Positions 56,755-64,000 of a stretch of 64,000 bases of DNA are shown in pieces. The translations under genes and the position numbers were made by a program. Numbering within the stretch: the first letter of the stretch is position 1; the number at the start of each line of letters is the position of its first letter. The stretch comes from Psychrobacter lutiphocae DSM 21542 (GTDB lineage: Bacteria > Pseudomonadota > Gammaproteobacteria > Pseudomonadales > Moraxellaceae), in assembly GCF_000382145.1 (NCBI RefSeq), contig NZ_KB907630.1:1-64000 (forward strand), written 5' to 3'. Below the pieces are notes generated by a model. It did no database searches. It had not been told where the DNA came from and saw only the letters and a list, made by a program, of their open reading frames with translations.

Positions 56755-59421
56755 TTACTGCTCAACCCACTCACCGTTGCGCCAATATAAGCCCCAGCGT
56801 GTTGCCTTGCCAGTCTTTAAGCTCTCTGAGCCGATATACTGCTCTTTTTGCTTACGTGACCAACGCAAAATGGTTGGATTACCGTCTGGGTCTTCGTCTG
56901 GACCATGAAATAAGTACTGGAATTTATCTTCCATTTTATCTTTAACCGCACGTAATTCCGCCAATTTTGGTGGTCTGGTTTCCCGCACTTTAGGGAACTT
57001 AGACGCCGCCAAAAACAAACCAGCCGCCCCTTCACGCAAGATAAAGTGGTCATCATGCTTGGTTGATTTTAATTCAGGCATATCAATAGGATCCATGCGT
57101 GGTGGCGCAGGCTCACCATTTTTCAATACTTTGCGTGTGTTGTCACACTTATTACAGGCAAAGTAAGGGCCAAAACGACCCGTTTTCAACTCCATTTGCC
57201 CATCGCATTTATTACAGTCTATGGTTGGTGCATCAGAGCCTGGCACTTCAAACTTACCTTCTTCAAGTAGGTAACCGTCACAGTCCGGGTTGTTACCACA
57301 GATATGTAGCTTTAAACCACCATCGACAATATAGCCATCCATTGCAGTACCACACTTAGGACAGCGCTTTTTCTCCATCAACTCTTTAACTTCAACGGTA
57401 TCATCAGTTTCACTGTCATCAAGATTTGCAAAGGCCTCTACTGGCATTAGATTTTTGGTACCTTTACAGCGCTCTTTTGGTGGTAAGTTATAGCCAGTAC
57501 AGCCCAGAAATACTCCAGTGGTACCATTACGCAGCTGCATCGGTCTGCCGCATAGGTCACAATGCACATCCGGCACGTCAGTTGGATCATTCGGGCGCAT
57601 GCCGCCATCTTTTTGTTTGGCATGCTCAAGCTTGGTTTTGAAGTCGCTATAAAACTCATCAAGCACCGCTTTCCAGTCCTGATCACCTTGTGCCACATGA
57701 TCTAGCTCATCTTCTAGACCTGCCGTAAAGGCATAGTCCATCAGCTCTGGGAAGCTTTCTGTTAAGCGCTCAGTGACTATATCACCCATTTTTTCAGCAT
57801 ATAAACGTTTGTTTTCTAATCTGACATAGCCTCTATCTTGAATGGTTGAGATAATCGAGGCATAAGTTGATGGACGACCAATGCCTTTTTTCTCAAGCTC
57901 TTTTACCAAGCTGGCTTCAGTATAACGTGCTGGCGGTTTAGTAAAGTGCTGACTAGGATCTAGTTTAATTAAATTTAATTCATCACCTTTTTTAACATCT
58001 GGCAATAAAGTATCGTCAGTTTTGGCTGGTGGCATCACCTTGGTATAGCCGTCAAAGGTCATGGTACGACCACGGGCTTTTAGCTCAACATTGCCAGCCT
58101 CAACCCACAAATTCACTGACTTGTATTTGGCTGGTAGCATCTGACAGGCCACAAATTGTCGCCAAATAAGCTCATACAGACGAATGGCATCACGATCTAC
58201 CCCTTTTAACTGGGTCGATTTTAAATTGGCATTGGTCGGGCGTATTGCTTCGTGTGCTTCTTGAGCATTTTGCTTACTGCCATAGAAGTTTGGCTTTTCT
58301 GGTAGATACTTCTTACCATAGCTATCTTCAATAAAGCCACGTACACTTGCCAACGCATCTCCTGATAAGAAAGTTGAGTCCGTACGCATATAGGTAATAT
58401 GACCCGCTTCATACAAGCGCTGGGCAAGCATCATCGTCTTTTTGACTGGAAAGCCAAGGCGAGTGCTGGCAGCTTGCTGCAAGGTTGAGGTAATAAACGG
58501 CGCACCAGGCTTTGACTGGGTCGGCTTTTCTTCCCGCTCTTTAACCACAAACTGAGCTGTCTTCAATACCGCTAATACCGCATCGGTTTGCGCCTTGTTA
58601 GCTAGTTTTAAGGTTTTGCCATCTTGCTTCACGGCTTCTAGGCGAATCGGGGTATCGGCAGCCACATGGGCATTGGCGTTGCCTTTCATCGAAGTATCAG
58701 CATAAATCTGCCAATATTCTTCTGGAATAAAGGCTCGAATTTCACGCTCACGCTCGACCACTAGGCGGGTCGCTACTGACTGTACACGCCCTGCAGATAA
58801 GCCACGCGCAATTTTTTGCCACAATAGGGGGGATACCATAAAGCCCACTACCCTATCTAAAAAGCGGCGCGCTTGCTGAGCATTGACCCGATCAATGTCT
58901 AATTTTCCTGGTTGTTTAAACGCATTTTGAATAGCAGATTTAGTAATCTCATTAAACACCACACGCTGATATTTACTATCATCACCACCGATCACTTCAC
59001 GCAAATGCCAAGCAATAGCCTCTCCCTCTCTATCCAAATCCGTTGCCAGATAGATGGTATCCGCTTCTTTGGCCAAGGCTTTAAGCTCTTTAATCACCTT
59101 GGTTTTGTTGGGTAACACTTCATACACGGCTTTCCAACCATGCTCAGGGTCAATGCCCATACGGCGCACCAAGGCCTGTTGTGCTTTTTCTTCTTTGCTT
59201 AACCCATCCTCAGCTTTAGTGGATTTTTTCTTAGTACCACTGCTGGTCGGTAAGTCTCGCACATGACCAATACTTGAACGGACAATATAGTCACTTCCCA
59301 AGTATTTGTTAATAGTTTTTGCTTTTGCAGGGGACTCCACAATTACCAGTGCTTTACCTTTTGCACTGGTTGCTGAAGTAGTTGCTGATTTTTTACCGCT
59401 GGTTTTTGCCATTGATATCAC
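56755..59421 (-). CDS. topA: DNA topoisomerase I
   Basis: The 888-residue type IA enzyme relaxes negative supercoils. An N-terminal Ala/Ser/Lys linker precedes the Toprim domain ([37 protein letters not shown]). The active-site tyrosine is in [11 protein letters not shown]. Three C-terminal zinc ribbons are seen ([30 protein letters not shown]), then a basic tail ([13 protein letters not shown]). Length fits the family. A Met three residues in (MAKTSGKK) may be the real start. Confidence 0.95.
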   Translation of the reverse strand: MISMAKTSGKKSATTSATSAKGKALVIVESPAKAKTINKYLGSDYIVRSSIGHVRDLPTSSGTKKKSTKAEDGLSKEEKAQQALVRRMGIDPEHGWKAVYEVLPNKTKVIKELKALAKEADTIYLATDLDREGEAIAWHLREVIGGDDSKYQRVVFNEITKSAIQNAFKQPGKLDIDRVNAQQARRFLDRVVGFMVSPLLWQKIARGLSAGRVQSVATRLVVEREREIRAFIPEEYWQIYADTSMKGNANAHVAADTPIRLEAVKQDGKTLKLANKAQTDAVLAVLKTAQFVVKEREEKPTQSKPGAPFITSTLQQAASTRLGFPVKKTMMLAQRLYEAGHITYMRTDSTFLSGDALASVRGFIEDSYGKKYLPEKPNFYGSKQNAQEAHEAIRPTNANLKSTQLKGVDRDAIRLYELIWRQFVACQMLPAKYKSVNLWVEAGNVELKARGRTMTFDGYTKVMPPAKTDDTLLPDVKKGDELNLIKLDPSQHFTKPPARYTEASLVKELEKKGIGRPSTYASIISTIQDRGYVRLENKRLYAEKMGDIVTERLTESFPELMDYAFTAGLEDELDHVAQGDQDWKAVLDEFYSDFKTKLEHAKQKDGGMRPNDPTDVPDVHCDLCGRPMQLRNGTTGVFLGCTGYNLPPKERCKGTKNLMPVEAFANLDDSETDDTVEVKELMEKKRCPKCGTAMDGYIVDGGLKLHICGNNPDCDGYLLEEGKFEVPGSDAPTIDCNKCDGQMELKTGRFGPYFACNKCDNTRKVLKNGEPAPPRMDPIDMPELKSTKHDDHFILREGAAGLFLAASKFPKVRETRPPKLAELRAVKDKMEDKFQYLFHGPDEDPDGNPTILRWSRKQKEQYIGSESLKTGKATRWGLYWRNGEWVEQ

Positions 59422-59824
59422 AATCCTAATTAATCTTTTTTATAAATATTATCGGTATCTTTTAATTCAGTAGGGCCTGTTTTTGCACGAAGAAAATAAA
59501 ATTTTTCTTTAAACCTAAGTTACTGTTGAGCACCTGTGGTAAATACTCAACAGACCCTAATAACTTTCAATTAATTCGTGTTTTACATACCAGTACTTTT
59601 TTACGTTGCCATGACGTTACACTGCTTACAGTTGCGCTGTCAACAAAGTTTTTCAAGTGCCATAAATATAACACAACTAATAACTGTCTATTTTGGTCAC
59701 TAAACCATAATAAAATAAGGGGTTTAAGTTCAAGTTTAGACATTTAAGCACTCTTTTTTTTTGCTTAATAGTTGTTGCTTAATAGTTATTGCTTATGCTT
59801 AGTGGTTGTTACTTAGTTGTGTGT
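59422..59824. other. Intergenic region upstream of topA with repeats
   Basis: It holds TAGGGCCTGTT (59471 on) and the opposed ACTCAACAGACCCTAA (59545-59560), which together look like ends of a small degraded element. A 14-bp unit TTGCTTAATAGTTG is repeated in tandem at 59761-59788. No gene is visible. Confidence 0.45.
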
Positions 59825-60397
59825 TTAACGTTTATCTGATGCCCGCTGTGACCATAACTGCATTTGCGTTTTTAATATCTCCAAATCTTGCTCGACTTGC
59901 TGTATAGCCCCGGATTTCTGTGTAGCCCCAGATTTCTGTGTAGCATAGTTGGCAGTGGACAAAGACTGCATATAGCTTTCATCGTGCCAAAACACGACCA
60001 CTGCATTATCTTTTAAATACACCGCTTTAATCAAAGAAGCCATCCCTTCAGGCAACTCTAATGACATACCTTCCAAGCTTTTTTTTACCATAGCACGCTG
60101 CTCATTATCATCCTTTAGTGCTCCACTAATCACCAACTTGCCATATTCAACTTGATAACAGATTTCACTAAATTGTTGATCCTTCACATTGAGGCTATAT
60201 TGAGCAATCATCCCCTTACCAAACTCATCATTGCGACCACGCACCCAGCTTGGACAGGCGATCAATTTGGGATGTAAGTTTAAACGTCTGGCTGCCATGC
60301 GCATTTGATCAACACGCATCTCTTGCACATTTGGCTTTAGTGCCATCATACAGCCCAACATAAATAGTACAACAGCGACACCTATCCAAATACCCAT
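59825..60397 (-). CDS. Membrane-anchored protein of unknown function
   Basis: The 190-residue product has one N-terminal hydrophobic helix (GIWIGVAVVLFMLGCMMALK) and a mainly soluble remainder. A short direct repeat (ATQKSGATQKSGA) precedes a C-terminal helix (QVEQDLEILKTQMQLWSQRA). No domain is recognised. It lies downstream of the ParA-type gene in the same direction, 133 bp away, and may be co-transcribed with it. The tandem DNA repeat behind the duplicated ATQKSGA is a local expansion. Confidence 0.65.
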   Translation of the reverse strand: MGIWIGVAVVLFMLGCMMALKPNVQEMRVDQMRMAARRLNLHPKLIACPSWVRGRNDEFGKGMIAQYSLNVKDQQFSEICYQVEYGKLVISGALKDDNEQRAMVKKSLEGMSLELPEGMASLIKAVYLKDNAVVVFWHDESYMQSLSTANYATQKSGATQKSGAIQQVEQDLEILKTQMQLWSQRASDKR

Positions 60398-60529
60398 ATA
60401 TCTCCTATACTCATGTTATCGTGACAATTACGTTTGCTTTTTAAAAATGTGCGCTAGTTTATGCTGTTTTGTCGCATATTGGTACTGACTAATTGGTACT
60501 GACTAATTGGTTCTTGGGTATACTTTTCT

Positions 60530-61339
60530 TTATTCATACCAACTTGCATCATCCTCATCTGTGTGCTTAGTGTGTTGCTTACCAGTTTGAGTCCTTTTTT
60601 TAATCGCTACTTTTTGATTTTGGTTTATTATTTCGTCAGCCGTTTTTTCTGTTGGCATATTAATAGTTCTTTGTGAAACTTGCTCTGGCGCTCGCGGTAT
60701 CAATGCTTGCAAAATCGGCTGCCACTGTGCTTGAATATCACGATAACGCTTTTGTTGATAATCAAAAATACTCAAGCCTTGCTCTGCAAGTTGTGGATAC
60801 ATACTACGATCACTTAACCAGCCCAATGGTTGCTGCCCCAATCCTGTAAAAAAGTTTTGTAATAACTGATTACTATTAGCTTGCGGACGAACGCGATTGG
60901 CAACCAAATGAATATCCACCTTACCTTTACGAATACGCTTAATATCTTGGATCGACTTTAAAAACCTTTTTGTGCTGTCTGCATCAAAAATAGATGGTAA
61001 TACTGGAATCAATATCGCTTTAGCTTCACTAATTAACGACTCGGCACGCCGCTCACTAATGGAGCCTGGAGCATCAATAATCAACCAATCATTTTTATCT
61101 AAGTTTTTGGCTGCTCGTTTTGGCAGCTCACCAATATCATCGGCATCACGCCAGTCAACAGCATATATTTTTGCTGCTGAGACTGGTCGCTGTTTAAGCC
61201 AACGCAAGCTTGATTTTTGTGGATCAGCATCTGCCAACGCAACCTTGTACCCCAGATTTGCTAATGCTGCGGCTAGGGTTGTCGCTATTGAGGTTTTACC
61301 ACAGCCTCCTTTTTGATTCGCAACTAGTACTGTGTTCAT
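60530..61339 (-). CDS. Orphan ParA/MinD-family ATPase
   Basis: The 269-residue protein begins with the deviant Walker A motif NQKGGCGKTSIATTLAAAL. It continues with ALADADPQKSSLRWLKQRP and WLIIDAPGSIS, as in ParA-type ATPases. The C-terminal 50 residues are Lys/Gln/Thr-rich and likely disordered. No ParB gene or obvious centromere repeat is adjacent, so it is not a standard partition pair. Orphan ParAs position chemotaxis clusters, pili, storage granules or other cargo. The neighbouring membrane protein is a candidate partner, by proximity only. Confidence 0.85.
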   Translation of the reverse strand: MNTVLVANQKGGCGKTSIATTLAAALANLGYKVALADADPQKSSLRWLKQRPVSAAKIYAVDWRDADDIGELPKRAAKNLDKNDWLIIDAPGSISERRAESLISEAKAILIPVLPSIFDADSTKRFLKSIQDIKRIRKGKVDIHLVANRVRPQANSNQLLQNFFTGLGQQPLGWLSDRSMYPQLAEQGLSIFDYQQKRYRDIQAQWQPILQALIPRAPEQVSQRTINMPTEKTADEIINQNQKVAIKKRTQTGKQHTKHTDEDDASWYE

Positions 61340-61832
61340 GGTTTTGCCTATATTTATTTTGTACGACTATGCTTATTTATAATGGCTATTGAACATTGGT
61401 ATTTATAGATAAATTAAATAGGTTTGTGTCATCAATGTTCAACAGAGCTTAATCATTCTAAGTTAAAACGACAAGTGATAGGTTAACACCCTTCACCTAT
61501 CATAACAGAACAACGATACTGAAAATATTAATAACATGGCATCATAGTTTGATAACACAAAGTTATTTTGGTTTTAATTAGGATCTGTTGAATATTTGTA
61601 TTTGTAAACAAAGCTGGGAGCTACTAGAGCCTGTCTTCTTTAACCCGTATTAGCACAGGTTTTAGTACAAAAACTGCTTGAGCTATTTGCAAGTGATTAC
61701 TCATATAGCATATAAGCTTATGTCATCAGTGCTCAACAAACCTTAAATCGCTTTATTAAAAAAGTAACATTTTAACTTAACTATAAGCCCATTTGTGTCG
61801 AACTACTTTTGTCAAACTGCTAGGAGTAAAGT
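61340..61832. other. Intergenic region with CTGTTGA-type inverted repeats
   Basis: TTAGGATCTGTTGAATATTT (about 61578-61597) and GTGCTCAACAAACCTTAA (61729-61746) are imperfect inverted ends of a segment of about 170 bp without coding capacity. A related word, GTTCAACAGAGCTTAA, is at 61437-61452. This looks like an eroded non-autonomous element. Confidence 0.45.
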
Positions 61833-62330
61833 ATGACTGACCTACGTATCGCTTTTGCCAATAGCGCCTTAGTGGGCGCCATCATCTTGTTATCTGGATG
61901 CGCCACTACTCAAGCCCTCTCTCCAGAGCAGTGTCAAGCTGGCAACTGGAAAGAAATTGGCTATGCTGATGGCACAGTTGGTCGCTCGGGGGATTTTTTT
62001 GGTAAACATCTACAAAGCTGCTCACAAATCAGCGGTAGCACACCAAACCGTATGTTATGGGAAGAAGGACGTCAAGAAGGGCTAAAAGAATACTGCACTG
62101 AGCTAAATGCTTATAAACTGGGCCGTGAAGGCTATGCATGGCAGCCCGTTTGCCCAATGGAAAATATTGAAAAGCTAGAAGAAGCCTATGATCAAGGGCG
62201 CTATTACTATCTGCGTCAGCGTGACTTAGAGTATCTGACCACACCTTACCCTTGGGGATATGGTGGTCGTTTTGGTCGCCATGGCTACGGTCCTTATCGT
62301 TATTACAGTCCGTTTTGGTATCCATATTAA
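61833..62330 (+). CDS. DUF2799 lipoprotein
   Basis: A lipoprotein signal with LLSGCATT is followed by the DUF2799 pattern: LSPEQCQAGNWKEIGYADG, then QEGLKEYC and LGREGYAWQPVCP. Such proteins are found anchored in the outer membrane or periplasm of gamma-proteobacteria with no known activity. The C-terminal 25 residues are Tyr/Gly/Pro-rich (YPWGYGGRFGRHGYGPYRYY), an unusual tail. An AGGAG-type ribosome site precedes the ATG. It is a single gene, convergent with the efflux gene. Confidence 0.82.
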   Translation: MTDLRIAFANSALVGAIILLSGCATTQALSPEQCQAGNWKEIGYADGTVGRSGDFFGKHLQSCSQISGSTPNRMLWEEGRQEGLKEYCTELNAYKLGREGYAWQPVCPMENIEKLEEAYDQGRYYYLRQRDLEYLTTPYPWGYGGRFGRHGYGPYRYYSPFWYPY

Positions 62331-62529
62331 AGCATACCTTTTGCTTGTACCATGATTTTTAAATATAGTTGTAGTCAGATAAATGAGTTATAAGACAACC
62401 GATTACAAGTACTACTGAAGTAGGCTAAACGAGGTTAACACTGTAACTCTTTTATATGGCTGTGACTATACCATTGCACGAATTGAAAACATGCCCTTCT
62501 CATTCTGAGTTAAAACTATATGTGACAAA

Positions 62530-62552
62530 AGCGCCAACTTTAAGTTGGCGCT
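62530..62552. terminator. Bidirectional terminator between DUF2799 and efflux genes
   Basis: AGCGCCAACTT and AAGTTGGCGCT are perfect 11-bp complements around one or a few bases, a compact hairpin between convergent genes. The A-run at its left gives a short T-tract on the minus strand. Confidence 0.7.
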
Positions 62553-62594
62553 AACAAATCATGCAAAATCAATCAAGCTATTCAAGGCTTAGCT

Positions 62595-63827
62595 TTAAGC
62601 TGCATGATCTAAATTTAAATTCTTATCCACTCGGTACACCAAAAAAGCGCCTAAACACATCAAAATACACATGGTAGCGCCAAGCTTAGCAACTGGATTA
62701 ATAGGGAATAAATTTAATAATAACCCGCCAAAAATACCAACACAGAACATTAGTGAACCTTGTAACGCACTGGCCATACCTGCACGATTTTTTTGAAACG
62801 CCAAAGCAATGGCTGTTGCATTGGGCTGGGTCAATCCCAAACCAGCAATACAAAAGAAAATACTAGCCAGTACCAGTGGTAACCAGGCTTCAGAACCATA
62901 AATAATACCTAAGAGCAATAAACAGCTGGCTGAAATTGCCTGCAAGGCAGCACCAAACCGCAACAAAGTAATTAGCCGATAGCGGTTGGTCAAATATTGA
63001 TTTAATTGAGTTAACCCTACAAATCCAGCGGAGTTCATTCCAAATATCAAACTAAATTGACTTTCTGTTAAACCATAACCATCCATTAGCAATTCAGGCG
63101 CTGCACTAATATAAACAAACATCGCGCCCATCAGCATGCCTGCACCTATCGCTGGATAACCAAATGATGGATCTTTTAGCAACTCTAGATACTGACTTGC
63201 TATGCTGCTTAAGGGGCGATGGTTGCGATTTTCTTCTGTTAGAGTCTCTTTAAAGAAAAAATGAGTTAGTAATATATTTAAGACACCAAAACCTGCCAAA
63301 AACCAAAAAATAGCGTGCCAACTAAAAAAACTCAAAAAGGCCGCGCCCAGTGATGGTGCAAGGATTGGCGCTAACCCCATCACCAACACCATAATCGAAA
63401 ATGCCTTGGCCATTTGTTTCGGCGGCAGTGTATCACGGATGGCTGCACGTGTGACAACAGCACCGACACAAGCACCCAAAGCTTGTAAGGTACGGGCGGC
63501 AAACAACACATATTCATGGCTGGTGGTGGCACAGATTACCGATGCAATCACATATAAGATCATGCCAAAATATAACGGCTTGACCCGCCCTACTCGATCA
63601 CTTAACGGACCATAGACTAATTGCCCAAATACCAGCCCAACAAAATACGCTGGCACTGAGTTGGCAATGGCGGCCGTACTAATACCAAAGTCATCTGCCA
63701 TAGTCGGCAGTGCTGGTAGGTACATATCAATAGACAGTGGCCCAATAGCGACAATTAGCCCCAGCATCATCACCCATGCCGTTGGCATTTTTGATTGCGT
63801 GGGTTTAGTAGTTTGGTTATTTGTCAT
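62595..63827 (-). CDS. Bcr/CflA-family multidrug efflux transporter
   Basis: The 410-residue major-facilitator protein has twelve predicted membrane helices. The Bcr/CflA signature is at the N-terminus (IVAIGPLSIDMYLPALPTMA), the MFS motif A is GPLSDRVGRVKPL, and LQALGACVGAVVTRAAIRD follows in helix 4. These drug:proton antiporters export bicyclomycin, chloramphenicol or sulphonamides, among others; the substrate here cannot be told. It is a single gene at the right end of the window. Confidence 0.92.
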   Translation of the reverse strand: MTNNQTTKPTQSKMPTAWVMMLGLIVAIGPLSIDMYLPALPTMADDFGISTAAIANSVPAYFVGLVFGQLVYGPLSDRVGRVKPLYFGMILYVIASVICATTSHEYVLFAARTLQALGACVGAVVTRAAIRDTLPPKQMAKAFSIMVLVMGLAPILAPSLGAAFLSFFSWHAIFWFLAGFGVLNILLTHFFFKETLTEENRNHRPLSSIASQYLELLKDPSFGYPAIGAGMLMGAMFVYISAAPELLMDGYGLTESQFSLIFGMNSAGFVGLTQLNQYLTNRYRLITLLRFGAALQAISASCLLLLGIIYGSEAWLPLVLASIFFCIAGLGLTQPNATAIALAFQKNRAGMASALQGSLMFCVGIFGGLLLNLFPINPVAKLGATMCILMCLGAFLVYRVDKNLNLDHAA

Positions 63828-63943
63828 AACAATATAAAGACCTAATTATTGATTAATATTGATTGATTAATATTGATGAAAGTAGAAACGATACATCTTA
63901 ACACCAACTACTTTATCAAGCGCCATGACCAACGCAATAACAA

Positions 63944-63976
63944 CAGCATTCAAACAGCATTCAAACAGCATTCAAA
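63944..63976. repeat. 11-bp tandem repeat at the right edge
   Basis: CAGCATTCAAA is repeated three times without interruption in non-coding DNA upstream of the efflux gene. Confidence 0.85.
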
Positions 63977-64000
63977 CAACATATTAACAACCCATCCATA

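Overview
The window reads as a chromosomal segment of a gamma-proteobacterium of the Moraxellaceae, most likely Psychrobacter. That assignment is an inference. It rests on moderately AT-rich DNA, on protein families and gene order typical of the group (divergent PBP1A / pilMNOPQ-aroK-aroB-damX-like-gltB-gltD), and on a mixture of IS families common there. No rRNA genes and no complete tRNA genes were seen.

Region 1 (about 1-22.3 kb) is an AT-rich accessory island. It starts with the N-terminal piece of an RHS-type protein running off the left edge. Next comes a minus-strand tight-adherence (Tad/Flp) pilus locus from 11.6 kb down to 0.4 kb: Flp-like pilin, TadG-like, TadE-like, a secreted protein of unknown function, a small prepilin, CpaB/RcpC, secretin CpaC/RcpA, TadA carrying an N-terminal FHA domain, TadB, TadC, a DUF192 protein, a second TadE-like prepilin and a lytic transglycosylase. 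No TadZ, TadD or prepilin peptidase gene is visible. An IS5-family element separates this locus from a second module at 12.8-21.8 kb. In that module a minus-strand operon encodes an HTH/excisionase-like protein, a DUF1376/DnaT-like replication protein, a small unknown protein, a recombinase-like protein lacking the catalytic tyrosine, and a 1067-residue tyrosine recombinase with all catalytic residues. The last four genes overlap each other. A divergent S24/CI-like repressor controls the other side, and repeated GTTTCTTA-type half-sites lie between them. The island ends at about 22,288, where the 3' half of a tRNA-Leu(CAA) gene plus its terminator remains as an attachment-site scar. The intact tRNA would be expected to the left of this window.

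Region 2 (22.4-24.8 kb) is an insertion-sequence graveyard: a possible IS256 scrap, an IS3-family remnant with several lesions, and an IS1-family element. The IS1 transposase gene is interrupted by a 102-bp miniature element flanked by TTA. Further copies of that miniature element occur at 24.6 and 56.5 kb. A second, foldback miniature repeat occurs at 24.4, 46.2 and 52.0 kb.

Region 3 (24.2-64 kb) is ordinary core chromosome: purU, suhB, dxs, ribA, hemF, a c'-type cytochrome, mscS-like, gloA, a beta-carbonic anhydrase, gltBD, damX-like, aroKB, pilMNOPQ, mrcA, trhO, topA, an orphan ParA ATPase, a DUF2799 lipoprotein and a Bcr/CflA efflux pump. Several intergenic gaps hold rho-independent terminators and short tandem repeats. 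The type IV pilus assembly cluster here is separate from the Tad pilus of the island, so the strain may make two different pilus systems.
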